Counted from the stretch's first letter, positions 10,228-20,791 are shown. The stretch: 64,000 bases of DNA from Desulfuribacillus stibiiarsenatis (GCF_001742305.1 NZ_MJAT01000039.1:1-64000); one strand, 5' to 3'. Numbers and translations: made by a program. Notes: generated from the letters alone by a model not told the origin.

Positions 10228-11529
10228 ATGAAAAGAATCATCCACATCCTTTTGATTGTTGTACTATTTACTATGAATCTTCCAACTACATCTGTCTTAG
10301 GCTCACAAACCTCAGAGACAACAGAATCAACGCCAGAGAGTGAAGCCAATGGAAATACGACGCAGCAACCGACGCAAGAAGTGGATGCTTTGAATCTTCA
10401 GGTTCGTTCCGCCGTATTAATGGATGTCGATACTGGACAAGTTCTGTACTCGAAAAATGACCAAATCTCCCTCCCACCAGCAAGTGTAACGAAAGTTATG
10501 ACGATGCTAGTCATTATGGAAGCAATTGAGAAGGGTATCGTATCTTGGGATGACATGGTTACTACGAGTGAAAAGGCTCATAGCATGACAGGGTCTCAGG
10601 TATTCTTGGCAATTGGAGAGAAGGCGACTCTAAAGCAAATGTTTGAGGCAATTGCTGTATACTCTGCCAACGACGCTGCTGTTGCATTAGCGGAGCATGT
10701 GGCAGGATCTGAGGACTTATTTGTGAATTTAATGAATGAAAAGGCACAGGAACTAGGCCTTCGCAACACGAGATATCTAAATGCGACAGGTTTTCCATAT
10801 ACGGATCGTTTCCCTAACTTTAATGAACCAAGTGGGCATACTATGTCTGCCATGGACATTGCTGTTATATCAAGAGAGCTAGTAAGTAAGTATCCAGATG
10901 TGTTGGAACACACGAGGAAGACGTTTGCAACGTTCCAAAACGGTGTGAATATGCCAACACGTAATAATATTATGTTGCGAAATGATTGGATTGATGGACT
11001 GAAAACCGGCTTTACTGATCAGGCGCAATATTGCTTATCAGCAACCGGGGAAAAGAATGGCTTTCGTCTAGTGAGTGTTATCTTAGGTGCTGCGAATGAC
11101 CGTGCACGCCAGGATGAAACGCTTAAGCTATTGAACTTCGGATTTAACAATTATGAGCGTCAGACAATGATTCGTGGCAAGGAAGAAGTAAAGGTTGTTA
11201 AAGTTGACAAAGGGAAAGAGCGTGAAGTGGCACTACTCGCTGCCCAAAATTTAAATATTGTCGTCGATAAAGAAGGAAAGCATACGTATAATCAAGTGAT
11301 TGAGATTAACGAGAGCATCGTAGCACCAATTCTAGCGAACACAGTTCTTGGAAGAGTGTATTATGAACGTGATGGTGTGATGATTGGCGAACCTGTTAGT
11401 CTAGTAGCGAAAGAAGATGTCGAAAAAGCTGGATTCCTGCGATTATTAGGTCGAGGAATAAAGGATACATTTGTTGGAATTTTTGAGGGGATTGCGGATA
11501 AAATTCTAGGCATTTTCTCTAAGGAATAA
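10228..11529 (+). CDS. dacA: D-alanyl-D-alanine carboxypeptidase (PBP5-type)
   Basis: A 433-residue low-molecular-weight penicillin-binding protein that trims the terminal D-Ala of peptidoglycan stem peptides. It has a signal peptide (residues 1-29). The catalytic motifs are SVTK (S-x-x-K), SAND (S-x-N) and KTGFT (K-T-G). A C-terminal beta domain is followed by a likely membrane-anchoring amphipathic helix. I chose ATG 10228, preceded by TAGGGGG, over an upstream start that would add about 23 residues before the signal peptide. The position between guaB and pdxS matches dacA of B. subtilis. Confidence 0.93.
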   Translation: MKRIIHILLIVVLFTMNLPTTSVLGSQTSETTESTPESEANGNTTQQPTQEVDALNLQVRSAVLMDVDTGQVLYSKNDQISLPPASVTKVMTMLVIMEAIEKGIVSWDDMVTTSEKAHSMTGSQVFLAIGEKATLKQMFEAIAVYSANDAAVALAEHVAGSEDLFVNLMNEKAQELGLRNTRYLNATGFPYTDRFPNFNEPSGHTMSAMDIAVISRELVSKYPDVLEHTRKTFATFQNGVNMPTRNNIMLRNDWIDGLKTGFTDQAQYCLSATGEKNGFRLVSVILGAANDRARQDETLKLLNFGFNNYERQTMIRGKEEVKVVKVDKGKEREVALLAAQNLNIVVDKEGKHTYNQVIEINESIVAPILANTVLGRVYYERDGVMIGEPVSLVAKEDVEKAGFLRLLGRGIKDTFVGIFEGIADKILGIFSKE

Positions 11530-11715
11530 GCGATTCTTCACATATTTCTTTGATTCAAAAATTCGAATAGTTTGTGGCATTCCCGACTAATTTGGTTGTA
11601 TTTTTGTGTATTATCATGTAGAATAATGAATTAGTGACAATGTAGCTAAATATAGCAATTCATTAACAAATATATGTGATGCGCTTAGGATAATTCATAG
11701 GGGGTTTATGTAATA

Positions 11716-12600
11716 ATGGTACAAATAGGAACAACTACAGTAAAACGCGGTATGGCGGAAATGCAAAAAGGCGGCGTCATCATGGACGTTGTAAACGCTG
11801 AGCAAGCAAGAATCGCAGAAGCTGCTGGTGCAGTTGCTGTTATGGCATTAGAGAGAGTACCGTCGGATATCCGTGCACAAGGTGGAGTCGCTAGAATGGC
11901 TGACCCTACAATCACGGAAGAAGTTATGAAAGCAGTTACTATCCCAGTTATGGCAAAAGCACGTATTGGCCATATTGTGGAAGCTCGTGTATTAGAAGCT
12001 ATGGGTGTAGACTACATCGATGAGAGTGAAGTATTAACTCCTGCTGATGAAGTGTATCACATTGATAAGAACAAGTTCACTGTACCTTTCGTATGTGGTG
12101 CTCGTGATTTAGGGGAAGCGCTTCGTCGCATTGGTGAAGGCGCATCGATGATCCGTACAAAGGGTGAGCCAGGAACTGGTAATATCGTAGAAGCTGTTCG
12201 TCATATGCGTACTATGCAAAGCCAAATCCGCCAAGTGAAGAACATGGCAGAGGACGAGCTTATGGCATTCGCGAAGAACATTGGAGCTCCTTTCGAGTTA
12301 ATCCAGTTTATTTTCAAAAATGGTAAGTTACCAGTTGTTAACTTTGCTGCTGGTGGTGTAGCAACACCTGCGGATGCTGCTCTTATGATGCAATTAGGAG
12401 CTGACGGCGTATTCGTTGGATCTGGAATTTTCAAATCGGACAACCCAGAGAAGTTTGCTCGTGCGATTGTTGAAGCAACGACTCACTTCGAAGACTACAA
12501 GTTGATTGGTGAATTATCTAAGAACCTTGGAACTGCCATGAAGGGCATCGATATCTCTACTTTAAAAGAAGAAGAGAAAATGGCGAATCGCGGCTGGTAA
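11716..12600 (+). CDS. pdxS: Pyridoxal 5'-phosphate synthase, PdxS subunit
   Basis: A 294-residue synthase subunit that condenses ribose 5-phosphate, glyceraldehyde 3-phosphate and ammonia to make PLP. The whole (beta/alpha)8 sequence is highly conserved, with the catalytic lysine in [10 protein letters not shown] near residue 81 and [16 protein letters not shown]. It works with PdxT, encoded 26 nt downstream. The product may matter for the two PLP enzymes in the purine cluster, but that is only a general link. Confidence 0.98.
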   Translation: MVQIGTTTVKRGMAEMQKGGVIMDVVNAEQARIAEAAGAVAVMALERVPSDIRAQGGVARMADPTITEEVMKAVTIPVMAKARIGHIVEARVLEAMGVDYIDESEVLTPADEVYHIDKNKFTVPFVCGARDLGEALRRIGEGASMIRTKGEPGTGNIVEAVRHMRTMQSQIRQVKNMAEDELMAFAKNIGAPFELIQFIFKNGKLPVVNFAAGGVATPADAALMMQLGADGVFVGSGIFKSDNPEKFARAIVEATTHFEDYKLIGELSKNLGTAMKGIDISTLKEEEKMANRGW

Positions 12601-12626
12601 TACAATAATCAGGAGTGACATATATA

Positions 12627-13202
12627 ATGAAGACAATCGGTGTATTAGCTCTACAAGGAGCTGTACGCGAGCATATGAATATGATCGAAAAGGCTGGCGC
12701 TAAAGCTGTAGCAGTTAAGAAACTAGAGCAGCTGGAAGAGATAGACGGCCTGATATTACCTGGTGGGGAATCTACGACCATCGGTAAACTCATGAAAAAG
12801 TATGGGTTCGATGAGGGGATTCGTAAATTTGCTGAAGCAAAGCCAGTCATGGGTACTTGTGCAGGAATGATTGTCTTAGCAAAGGAAATTGTAGGACAAG
12901 AAGAAGCGCATTTAGGGTTATTAGATATATCGGTGGAGCGTAATGCCTTTGGTCGCCAAGTCGACAGCTTTGAACAAAAGCTGAATATTCCTGGTGTTGG
13001 GGAAGACTATTGTTCCGTTTTTATTCGCGCACCATTGGTTGCCGAAGTAAAAAGTGACAATGTTCAAATCTTAGCCCAGCATGACCAACGGACAGTGATT
13101 GTTCGTCAAGGGAACATTTTGGGGATGTCGTTTCACCCAGAGCTTACAGATGACGAGCGTGTCCATCGCTATTTTATAGAGATGGTAGAAGGTAAGCATT
13201 AA
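12627..13202 (+). CDS. pdxT: Pyridoxal 5'-phosphate synthase glutaminase, PdxT
   Basis: A 191-residue class I glutaminase that passes ammonia to PdxS. It has GGESTT, the nucleophile region GTCAGMI (Cys about residue 78), and the His/Glu of FHPELTDD. I chose ATG 12627 because AGGAG is 11 nt upstream; the GTG at 12615 overlaps that site. A terminator follows before serS. Confidence 0.97.
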   Translation: MKTIGVLALQGAVREHMNMIEKAGAKAVAVKKLEQLEEIDGLILPGGESTTIGKLMKKYGFDEGIRKFAEAKPVMGTCAGMIVLAKEIVGQEEAHLGLLDISVERNAFGRQVDSFEQKLNIPGVGEDYCSVFIRAPLVAEVKSDNVQILAQHDQRTVIVRQGNILGMSFHPELTDDERVHRYFIEMVEGKH

Positions 13203-13238
13203 GTTTCTAACGTTTAAGATTATGATTCACATAAGGGA

Positions 13239-13271
13239 TAAGGCAGAGTTTTGATACTCTGCTTTATTTTT
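13239..13271 (+). terminator. Terminator after pdxST
   Basis: AAGGCAGAGT with ACTCTGCTTT and a T tail, ending the pdxST transcript. Confidence 0.85.
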
Positions 13272-13327
13272 GTTTTAGAAAGAGGTAAAATGTAGAAGAA
13301 TAATAGCAACAAAGGAGATGAAGATAC

Positions 13328-14611
13328 TTGCTTGATCCAAAACTAATTAGAGCTAACTTGGAAGATGTGAAGAAAGCCTTATCGAAACGTGGGGAAGATA
13401 TTAAGGACTTAGATATATTTATAGAGCTTGATCAACAACGACGTGATTTATTAGTGCAGGTAGAGGCATTGAAGAACCGTCGAAATGTAGTTTCGGAAGA
13501 TGTAGCTGTTAAGAAGAAGAATAAGGAAGATGCAGAAGATCTGATTTTACAAATGCGGGAAGTATCCCAGCAGGTAAAAGACCTCGATGATAAGGTCCGT
13601 GAAATTGACGAGAAGCTAGAGGATGTATTACTTGGCATTCCTAATATACCACACGAGTCAGTACCTGTTGGCGAGACAGAGGATGATAATGTGGTAGAAC
13701 GTCTTGTCGGAGATATTCCGAACTTCGATTTTGAAGCAAAAGCTCATTGGGACCTTGGGACAAGCCTAGGAATTCTTGATTTCGAAACGGCTGGTAAAGT
13801 AACTGGCGCGCGATTTGTTTTTTATAAGGGGTTAGGTGCGCGTTTAGAAAGAGCACTTTTTAACTTTATGTTAGATTTACATACGATGGAGCATGGTTAT
13901 GAAGAAGTATTACCGCCATACATTGTCAATCGCGCAAGTATGACGGGTACAGGGCAGTTGCCGAAGTTTGAAGAAGATGCTTTTAAAATTGCTGATAGTG
14001 ACTACTTCTTAATCCCGACGGCAGAAGTACCAGTAACGAACATGCATCGTGATGAGATCCTAACAAATGATCAATTGCCGATTAAGTATGCTGCGTTCAG
14101 TGCATGCTTCCGTCGCGAAGCAGGCTCTGCTGGTAGAGATACAAGAGGTCTAATTCGTCAGCACCAGTTTAATAAGGTAGAGCTTGTAAAGTTCGTTCGC
14201 CCGGAAGACTCCCATGAAGAACTGGAGACTTTAGTGAAGGACGCAGAGAAGGTTTTACAATTATTGAAGTTACCATATCGTGTGATGCGTATGTGTACGG
14301 CGGACTTAGGCTTTACGGCTGCGAAAAAGTTTGATATTGAAGTATGGATGCCTAGCTATGCGACATATCGTGAGATATCCTCTTGTAGTAACTTTGAAGA
14401 TTTCCAAGCACGACGTGCGAAAATTCGTTTCCGCCGTGACGAGAAGGGTAAGCCGGAATTCGTGCATACATTAAACGGCTCAGGACTGGCTATAGGGCGT
14501 ACGGTTTCTGCTTTGCTTGAAAATTATCAGCAGGCAGATGGCAGTGTGATTATACCAGAAGTGCTCCGTCCGTATATGGGTGGGGTAGAAAAAATTAGTC
14601 CAAAAGCATAA
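13328..14611 (+). CDS. serS: Seryl-tRNA synthetase
   Basis: A 427-residue class II synthetase. It has the N-terminal coiled-coil arm that grips the long variable arm of tRNA-Ser (about residues 30-105), then motif 2 ([21 protein letters not shown]) and motif 3 ([16 protein letters not shown]). It starts at TTG with AAGGAG upstream. The leader is only ~125 nt and holds a terminator, so I see no T-box. Three tRNA-Ser genes lie at 57.0-57.5 kb. Confidence 0.98.
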   Translation: MLDPKLIRANLEDVKKALSKRGEDIKDLDIFIELDQQRRDLLVQVEALKNRRNVVSEDVAVKKKNKEDAEDLILQMREVSQQVKDLDDKVREIDEKLEDVLLGIPNIPHESVPVGETEDDNVVERLVGDIPNFDFEAKAHWDLGTSLGILDFETAGKVTGARFVFYKGLGARLERALFNFMLDLHTMEHGYEEVLPPYIVNRASMTGTGQLPKFEEDAFKIADSDYFLIPTAEVPVTNMHRDEILTNDQLPIKYAAFSACFRREAGSAGRDTRGLIRQHQFNKVELVKFVRPEDSHEELETLVKDAEKVLQLLKLPYRVMRMCTADLGFTAAKKFDIEVWMPSYATYREISSCSNFEDFQARRAKIRFRRDEKGKPEFVHTLNGSGLAIGRTVSALLENYQQADGSVIIPEVLRPYMGGVEKISPKA

Positions 14612-14646
14612 AAATTATTTTCTAAAATATTTTCATGTGAAATATA

Positions 14647-14675
14647 TTGACATTAGCGGTAAGGTTAAATATAAT
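14647..14675 (+). promoter_or_regulatory. Consensus sigma-A promoter
   Basis: A perfect TTGACA (14647-14652), a 17-nt spacer and a perfect TATAAT (14670-14675). It drives the structured leader or sRNA at about 14682-14906. Confidence 0.85.
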
Positions 14676-14767
14676 GTGATTAAATAAGTTTAGTAATACT
14701 TAATATTTGGCAAGGAAAACCATTTCTATGTCAGATAAAGTGACGAAAATGCAAAGGCGTGTTTTCT

Positions 14768-14851
14768 ATGTACACTTCGAATCAAATGAAATTAAATGGT
14801 GTTTCTAGTCATATGGTATCGCTCGGGGATTTTTGCGAGTTCATTTACTGA
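14768..14851 (+). CDS. Possible 27-residue leader peptide
   Basis: A short open frame inside the structured RNA at 14682-14906. AAAGG lies about 12 nt upstream. The peptide has no run of one amino acid that would suggest classical attenuation. It may be chance. Confidence 0.2.
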   Translation: MYTSNQMKLNGVSSHMVSLGDFCEFIY

Positions 14852-14859
14852 TAAGGCAA

Positions 14860-14906
14860 TGGGGTCTTATTCTGAAGTTTTATTCTTCAGAATGAGCCCC
14901 TTTTTA
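14860..14906 (+). terminator. Terminator of the leader/small RNA
   Basis: A ~16-bp stem, GGGGTCTTATTCTGAAG with CTTCAGAATGAGCCCC, followed by five T. It could act as a conditional terminator for the permease gene 180 nt downstream, or simply end an sRNA. Confidence 0.85.
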
Positions 14907-15086
14907 TTTGTACTATAGTATCATTCAGAATTCTTCATGAATTATTAATTATATTTCTCTGAATGCGAGATTTATGGGGATTTTAAAAAAGTAGATTAAG
15001 GTGGTGGTGAAGCACTGAAACTTTGCAATGGGGAGTAATAATCACAACTAGAATTCGCATACACAACATCTTAGGGAGGTTTAATT

Positions 15087-16451
15087 ATGGGAGAAAAGTT
15101 GAATGAAGAAAAGTTAAACACATCGCCATATGAATTAGATGGTAAGCCGCCTTTAAAGGAAGCAATTCCACTAGGAATTCAGCACGTGTTGGCGATGTTT
15201 GTAGGAAACGTAACGGTTCCTATTATTGTTGCAGGAGCCATTGGTTTAACGGTGGAAGATCGCGCGTTCTTGATACAGTGCGCCATGTTAATTGCAGGGG
15301 TCGCTACATTATTACAGGTTTATCGTATTGGACCAGTGGGAGCTAGACTACCAATCGTAATGGGAACTAGTTTTGGTTTTGTACCAATTGCAATTTCTGT
15401 TGGGAATACGTATGGGTTATCGGCCGTTTTTGGAGCTGCACTTATAGGTGGATTATTTGAAATGGTACTAGGGTCGTTCTTAAAACCATTACGTAAGCTA
15501 TTCCCTCCTGTTGTAACAGGTACTGTACTTTTAACTATCGGATTATATTTAATTCCAACAGGTATGAATTATGTAGCTGGTGGAGTTGGTAAGCCAGACT
15601 TTGGTTCTTTCTCGAACTTGTTTTTAGCAGGACTTGTTTTTGTAACAATACTCATCTTTAATCAATACACAAAGGGTATGTTTAAAGTTGCTTCCATACT
15701 GATTGGTATGGTTGTGGGTTACATCGTTGCAATTCCTATGGGCAAGGTGAACTTTGATGCTGTAGTAAATGCACCTTGGTTCTCTATACCAATGCCTTTA
15801 GAATATGGCATTACATTTGTATGGCCTGCGATTTTCGCAATGTGTCTGATGTATGTTGTTACTGCGATTGAGACTGTAGGAGATATTTCGGGGATTACAG
15901 TTGGTGGAGCAAAGCGCGAAGCTACGGATGAAGAATTACGTGGCGGAATTATGGCCGATGGTCTTGGTAGTGTTCTTGCAGCGTTATTTAACGCTTTCCC
16001 GAATACATCGTTCAGTCAAAACGTAGGGATCGTTTCACTTACTGGAATCATGAGCCGATTCGTAGTGTTAATTGGTGCCGTATTCTTAATCTTAGCAGGT
16101 CTTTTCCCTAAGCTTGGTGCTATTATCGCGGTTATGCCGACAAGTGTACTTGGTGGAGCAGCAATCATTATGTTCGCAATGATTATGACATCAGGTATCG
16201 CAATGGTAAGTAGAGATTTAAGCCAGAGAAACTTGTTAATTCTTGCTTGCTCATTAGGCATAGGGCTTGGAGTAGGTAATGTTCCGGGAGTACTAGGAGC
16301 GTTTTCTGAAACAACGAAACTGATTCTTGGTGGTTCTGGCGGTATGGTAATCGCTGCATTCCTTGCAGTTATATTAAACGTTGTATTACCTAAGGGTACT
16401 GCTGATAGCAAACCAATTTGTGTATCAGAAGAGACAAAAATAGAAGCGTAA
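15087..16451 (+). CDS. NCS2 nucleobase:cation symporter (xanthine/uracil permease)
   Basis: A 454-residue permease of the NCS2 family with about 14 hydrophobic segments. It has IQHVLAMFVGNVTVPIIVAGA at the N-terminus, the conserved VTAIETVGDISGI substrate-site helix (about residues 258-270), and FNAFPNTSFSQNVG (about 295-310). The family imports xanthine, uric acid or uracil with a cation. The neighbouring purine-degradation genes point to xanthine or urate. AGGGAGG is correctly spaced. A perfect palindromic terminator follows. Confidence 0.92.
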   Translation: MGEKLNEEKLNTSPYELDGKPPLKEAIPLGIQHVLAMFVGNVTVPIIVAGAIGLTVEDRAFLIQCAMLIAGVATLLQVYRIGPVGARLPIVMGTSFGFVPIAISVGNTYGLSAVFGAALIGGLFEMVLGSFLKPLRKLFPPVVTGTVLLTIGLYLIPTGMNYVAGGVGKPDFGSFSNLFLAGLVFVTILIFNQYTKGMFKVASILIGMVVGYIVAIPMGKVNFDAVVNAPWFSIPMPLEYGITFVWPAIFAMCLMYVVTAIETVGDISGITVGGAKREATDEELRGGIMADGLGSVLAALFNAFPNTSFSQNVGIVSLTGIMSRFVVLIGAVFLILAGLFPKLGAIIAVMPTSVLGGAAIIMFAMIMTSGIAMVSRDLSQRNLLILACSLGIGLGVGNVPGVLGAFSETTKLILGGSGGMVIAAFLAVILNVVLPKGTADSKPICVSEETKIEA

Positions 16452-16493
16452 GAAAAAAGGTATTATTTTTCAATAGCGTATAATATAATGAAG

Positions 16494-16539
16494 CTATATT
16501 TAGTACTACTAAATTATTTTAGTAGTACTAAATATTTTT
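16494..16539 (+). terminator. Terminator after the permease
   Basis: A perfect stem, AATATTTAGTACTACTAAA pairing with its complement 5 nt later, then TTTTT. Confidence 0.93.
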
Positions 16540-16675
16540 CAGAGTGTTTTACCTCAATAGGGGATCTATCATTGCCTAGAAATATTTGTCCAATCATGTA
16601 GCATATGGATAGATATATAGTCCTTACAGATGATAGAATGAAATAAAAATTAGATAGTCTCAATGAGGTGAGGAT

Positions 16676-19498
16676 ATGCTAAACATTTCATTACAGGTTA
16701 ATGGGGTTTTGATACAACGTGAAGTAGACGAAAAAATGACATTGCTACAATTTTTACGCGACAACTTAGGCTTATTAGGTGCTAAGAATGGCTGCGCAAA
16801 GGGGCACTGTGGTACTTGTACGATTATTATAGATGGGGAAGCCAAGCGAGCCTGTTTAGTTCGTATGGGGAAAGTCAAGGACGGTTCCGTCATTGAAACC
16901 ATCGAAGGACTTTCGGAAGACGGAGAGCTACATCCGATTCAATCGGCGTTTGTGACAGAAGGTGCGATTCAATGTGGCTTTTGCACGCCGGGAATGGTGT
17001 TAGCGACAAAGGCATTACTGGATAAGAACTTGGAGCCAACAGATGAAGAAATCAAGTTTGCACTAAAGAATAATCTTTGCCGCTGTACGGGCTATGTAAC
17101 GATATTTCAGGCGGTTAGAACAGCAGCAAACATGCTACAGGAAATGAAAAAAGTAAACGAACAGGCAGATCAATATAACGGGAAGGAATTCAATCAATAT
17201 ACCGAATCTCAAGTAATGGGTGTGTCCAAGGTCCGTAAGGATGTTGTCGCAAAGGTGACTGGAAAAGGGATTTTTGCAGACGACTATTATGCAGAAGATA
17301 TGCTATACGGTAGGCTACTATTTAGCACAGAATCCCATGCAGATATTCTAGCAATTGATACGAAGGAAGCAGAGTCACTACCAGGCGTAAAGCTCATTCT
17401 CACGGGCAAGGACATTCCTGGTCGTAATAGCTTTGGATTAATCGTTCCTCAGCAGCCGGTATTAGCAGAAAAGCGGATTCGATATTTAGGAGAAGCAGTG
17501 GCGGCAGTCTTTGCTGAGACGCAGGAAAAAGCCGATGAGGCTGTGAAACGCATTCGTGTTCAATATCAGCCATTACCTGCAGTTTTTTCAGCGGTAGAAG
17601 GCATGGAAGAAACGGCAGTGAAGGTCCATGACGCAGGAAATATCGTGGATCATGTAAAAGTGCGTAAAGGAAATTTAGAAAAAGGCTTTGCCAAAGCTGA
17701 TATTATTATTGAAGGAAACTATTATACACCGGCTATCGAGCATGCGTATCTCGAGCCAGAAGCATGTTTAGTGAAACCTTTATTTGACGGATCTATAGAA
17801 ATCTGGACAGGAAATCAGGGGTCAATACCTTTTCAGGATATGATTGCAAAAAGCTTAGATATGCCGTTAGAAAAAGTTAGAGTGATATATACCCCTTGTG
17901 GTGGCGCATTCGGTGGGAAGGAAGAACCTACGGTACAGATTCATGCCGCACTGGCAGCGATAAAGACAGGACTCCCAGTGAAAATGACGATGACGAGAGA
18001 AGATTCGATTCGCATGTCGACGAAAAGACATGCAGTTCACATATATATGAAACACGGTGTAACGAAAGACGGTAAGCTTGTAGCATTCGAATCAAAAGCG
18101 ATATGCGATGCGGGGGCGTATATGTCTTTAACAAAACCTGTAGTATTCCGAGCAGCCGTTGTTGCCTCAGGTCCATATCAAATACCGAATGTAAAAGCAG
18201 ATTCTTATGGTATCTATACCAATAATAATCCCGCCGGGGCATTTCGAGGATTTGGTAGCACCCAAGTAAGCTTTGCAGCGGAGATACAAATGGATAAATT
18301 GGCGACAGCATTATCGATGAATCCAGTTGAATTCCGTCGCTTAAATGGTCTTGATGTAGGTAAAGAAACGATTACAGGCCAAGTATTACGTGATGGTGTC
18401 GGATACTTAGAGACACTGAATGTAATTGATGAAGCAGTTAAGAGCAAATGGACACAATGGCTCAATGCATCTAAGGAGAAAATAAATAGTAACACAGGTA
18501 CGAAGAAAATTGGCATAGGCTTTGCCAGCTCATATAAAAACGTAGGGTTAGGAACTGGAAAACCAGATTTTGCCGACGCGGCGTTAGAGCTACAAGAGAA
18601 CGGTCGTTTACTCCTAAAAATCGGGGCAACCGATATTGGCCAAGGATCAGATACAGTTATGGCGCAGATTGCAGCGGCAGTTCTGCATATTGATTACGAG
18701 CTCATCGACGTTATTTCTTGTGATACTGCTTTATGTCCTGATGGTGGGATGACTACAGCTTCTCGTCAAACCTATGTGACTGGAAATGCAGTCAAGCTAG
18801 CAGCGGAAGAATGGAAACAAGCTTTAAATCAATTAGCGAATCGTTGTAGTCAACGGACAGATGCCTGTATGCAGTTTCAGGGTATGGCAGTAGAGAAACA
18901 GCAGTCAACGTTAAAGACAATCTACCAATGTGCTAAATCAAAAGGTACGAAACTAGAAGTCCTTACTAGATACAATCCACCAACAACATATCCATTACGT
19001 GCCAGTGCAGACCATGAGGCTGGCGTTACCGTTGAGGAGTTCGATATCCATTACGCGTATTGTTTTGGGACCCATGCTGCATTAGTAGAGGTTGATGAGG
19101 ATACTGGGGAAGTGAAAGTTCTATCGATTTTTGCCGCCCAGGATGTAGGGAAAGCAATTCATCCGCAGAACGTAAAGGGGCAGATTGAAGGTTCAGTAGC
19201 GATGGGTGTCGGGTATGCATTATCGGAAGAATATATCATTCAGGACAATACAATTGTTACAGATACTCTAGCAAAGTTAAAGATTCCTAAAACGTTGGAT
19301 ATACCAGAAATAGAAACATTTATTGTGGAAGTAGATCAGCCAGATGGACCTTTGGGAGCAAAGGGGATGGGCGAGATTCCGATTAACCCAGTAGCACCGG
19401 CAATTGCTAACGCAATATATGATGCAGTTGGTGTTCGTATTCACTCCTTACCAATTAAAGCTAAGGTATTAAAGGAATTGATAGAGCAGAAAGCATAG
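16676..19498 (+). CDS. Selenium-type molybdenum hydroxylase (xanthine dehydrogenase-like, single chain)
   Basis: A 940-residue fusion of an iron-sulfur part and a molybdopterin part. Residues 1-155 hold two [2Fe-2S] sites: a plant-type site (GCAKGHCGTC) and an all-helical site (CGFCTPGMV and CRCTGYV). The rest is the aldehyde oxidase/xanthine dehydrogenase Mo domain, with GGAFGGKEEP, RGFGSTQ and, near the C-terminus, GAKGMGEIP with the catalytic Glu. No FAD domain is present, so electrons must leave through a partner. Length and layout match the XdhD/selenium-dependent XDH group. The maturation genes yqeB, yqeC, mocA and xdhC elsewhere in the window fit a selenium-containing cofactor. Substrate (xanthine or another purine) is inference. 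Confidence 0.88.
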   Translation: MLNISLQVNGVLIQREVDEKMTLLQFLRDNLGLLGAKNGCAKGHCGTCTIIIDGEAKRACLVRMGKVKDGSVIETIEGLSEDGELHPIQSAFVTEGAIQCGFCTPGMVLATKALLDKNLEPTDEEIKFALKNNLCRCTGYVTIFQAVRTAANMLQEMKKVNEQADQYNGKEFNQYTESQVMGVSKVRKDVVAKVTGKGIFADDYYAEDMLYGRLLFSTESHADILAIDTKEAESLPGVKLILTGKDIPGRNSFGLIVPQQPVLAEKRIRYLGEAVAAVFAETQEKADEAVKRIRVQYQPLPAVFSAVEGMEETAVKVHDAGNIVDHVKVRKGNLEKGFAKADIIIEGNYYTPAIEHAYLEPEACLVKPLFDGSIEIWTGNQGSIPFQDMIAKSLDMPLEKVRVIYTPCGGAFGGKEEPTVQIHAALAAIKTGLPVKMTMTREDSIRMSTKRHAVHIYMKHGVTKDGKLVAFESKAICDAGAYMSLTKPVVFRAAVVASGPYQIPNVKADSYGIYTNNNPAGAFRGFGSTQVSFAAEIQMDKLATALSMNPVEFRRLNGLDVGKETITGQVLRDGVGYLETLNVIDEAVKSKWTQWLNASKEKINSNTGTKKIGIGFASSYKNVGLGTGKPDFADAALELQENGRLLLKIGATDIGQGSDTVMAQIAAAVLHIDYELIDVISCDTALCPDGGMTTASRQTYVTGNAVKLAAEEWKQALNQLANRCSQRTDACMQFQGMAVEKQQSTLKTIYQCAKSKGTKLEVLTRYNPPTTYPLRASADHEAGVTVEEFDIHYAYCFGTHAALVEVDEDTGEVKVLSIFAAQDVGKAIHPQNVKGQIEGSVAMGVGYALSEEYIIQDNTIVTDTLAKLKIPKTLDIPEIETFIVEVDQPDGPLGAKGMGEIPINPVAPAIANAIYDAVGVRIHSLPIKAKVLKELIEQKA

Positions 19499-19585
19499 AG
19501 CAGAGATCAAGAACAGCAGGGATTATAGAAAAGCAAAGATAGAAAAACATAGAATCTTTTAGATTACAAAAAAGGAGAGGGTAAA

Positions 19586-20779
19586 ATGGTAGATTTATCA
19601 TTAGAATTCTGTGGGGTAAAGTATCCGAATCCATTCGTTCTAGCAGCAGCACCAACAACAGACCACGCAGATATGGTAGCACGTGCATTTGAAGCAGGCT
19701 GGGGTGGGGCAGTACTAAAGACAACATCTGTAGAAAGTGAAGAAATTAATTTAGCGTACCCAATGATGGCGGGAACTGATTTTGAAAAGCGTAAGTTGAT
19801 GGCGTTGCAAAATATTGATTTAATCTCGATTTACCATGTAGATGTTATCGAGAAAAGTGTGAAACAATTAAAGAAGGAATTCCCAGACCGCGTAGTCGTA
19901 GCTAGTATCATGGGACAGAAGAAGGAAGACTGGCAGGAGCTAGTGCGCCGTCTAGAAATTGCTGGGGCTGACATGATTGAATGTAGCTTTTCTTGTCCTC
20001 ACGGGATGCCGGAAAAGGGTATGGGAAGTACAATCGGACAGAGTCCGGAGCTTACAGAGCGTACAGCCCGTTGGATCAAAGAAGCAGCGAAGAAGATTCC
20101 AGTGGTTATTAAACTCACTCCACAAATTGCAGATATTTCAGCATCGGCAGCAGCCGTTAAGGCTTCAGGAGCTGATGGGGTATCCGCTATTAACACAGTA
20201 AAAGGGATTATCGGTGTCGATATCGATAACTTCATTCCATATCCGAACGTAAACGGAAAGTCTTCGATTGGAGGGATTTCGGGAGCGGCAATAAAGCCCG
20301 TAGCTCTGCGTTGTGTAGCAGAAATTGCGAAAAAGGTCGATATCCCAATTACAGCCACAGGTGGTATTACGACATGGCAGGACGCAGTAGAATTTCTACT
20401 AATGGGTGCGAGAAACCTGCAATTATGTACTGTGGTTATGCAAAAAGGCTTTGGTGTAATTGATGAACTAGTGGATGGATTAACGGGTTATATGAAACGT
20501 CATGGTTTTCAATCGGTTGAAGAAATTGTCGGTAAAGCATTACCGAATTTAGTCGAGCATTCGCAACTTCCACGTCATCATAAAGCACTGGCTACTGTGA
20601 ACCATGAAATTTGTATCAAATGTGGGCGCTGTACAATTGCCTGCTATGATGGTGGACACCAAGCAATTACTCGAGATGCAGATAAGCGCCCGATTGTTGA
20701 TGAGCAGCGTTGCGTTGGGTGCGGTTTTTGTACAACGATTTGCCCAGTACCAAACTGCTTAACGATGAAGTTTCTTTAG
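19586..20779 (+). CDS. preA: PreA-like dihydropyrimidine dehydrogenase subunit with ferredoxin domain
   Basis: A 397-residue protein. Residues 1-310 form an FMN-binding dihydroorotate dehydrogenase-type barrel (VLAAAPTTDHADM; ECSFSCPHGMPEKGMG; ATGGITTWQDA). Residues 335-390 carry two [4Fe-4S] motifs (CIKCGRCTIAC and CVGCGFCTTICPVP). PreA with PreT reduces uracil or thymine. Here no PreT is adjacent and the gene is embedded in the purine cluster, so the physiological substrate may differ. AAAGGAGAGG precedes the ATG, and the next gene starts 12 nt after the stop. Confidence 0.9.
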   Translation: MVDLSLEFCGVKYPNPFVLAAAPTTDHADMVARAFEAGWGGAVLKTTSVESEEINLAYPMMAGTDFEKRKLMALQNIDLISIYHVDVIEKSVKQLKKEFPDRVVVASIMGQKKEDWQELVRRLEIAGADMIECSFSCPHGMPEKGMGSTIGQSPELTERTARWIKEAAKKIPVVIKLTPQIADISASAAAVKASGADGVSAINTVKGIIGVDIDNFIPYPNVNGKSSIGGISGAAIKPVALRCVAEIAKKVDIPITATGGITTWQDAVEFLLMGARNLQLCTVVMQKGFGVIDELVDGLTGYMKRHGFQSVEEIVGKALPNLVEHSQLPRHHKALATVNHEICIKCGRCTIACYDGGHQAITRDADKRPIVDEQRCVGCGFCTTICPVPNCLTMKFL

Positions 20780-20791
20780 GGGGTCCATTCT

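Larger units (their letters stand above)
14682..14906 (+). ncRNA. Structured leader or small RNA of unknown class
   Basis: About 225 nt lie between a perfect promoter and a strong terminator. AAAACCATTT near 14720 can pair with AAATGGTGTTT near 14795, enclosing a smaller GTGT/ACAC hairpin. Another hairpin (CTCG/CGAG) forms near 14830. I tried to match purine, c-di-GMP, THF, PRPP and T-box patterns and none fits. A 27-codon frame (ATG 14768 to TGA 14851) is inside, so a leader peptide is possible. The next gene is a xanthine/uracil-type permease, so control of purine uptake is the natural guess. The region 14907-15086 shows no gene. Confidence 0.5.

Noticed and set aside
13202-13327. T-box before serS
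   Set aside because: The leader is too short, contains only the pdxST terminator, and lacks the T-box sequence.
14682-14906. Known purine or c-di-GMP riboswitch
   Set aside because: The conserved core letters of these classes could not be found in the right order.
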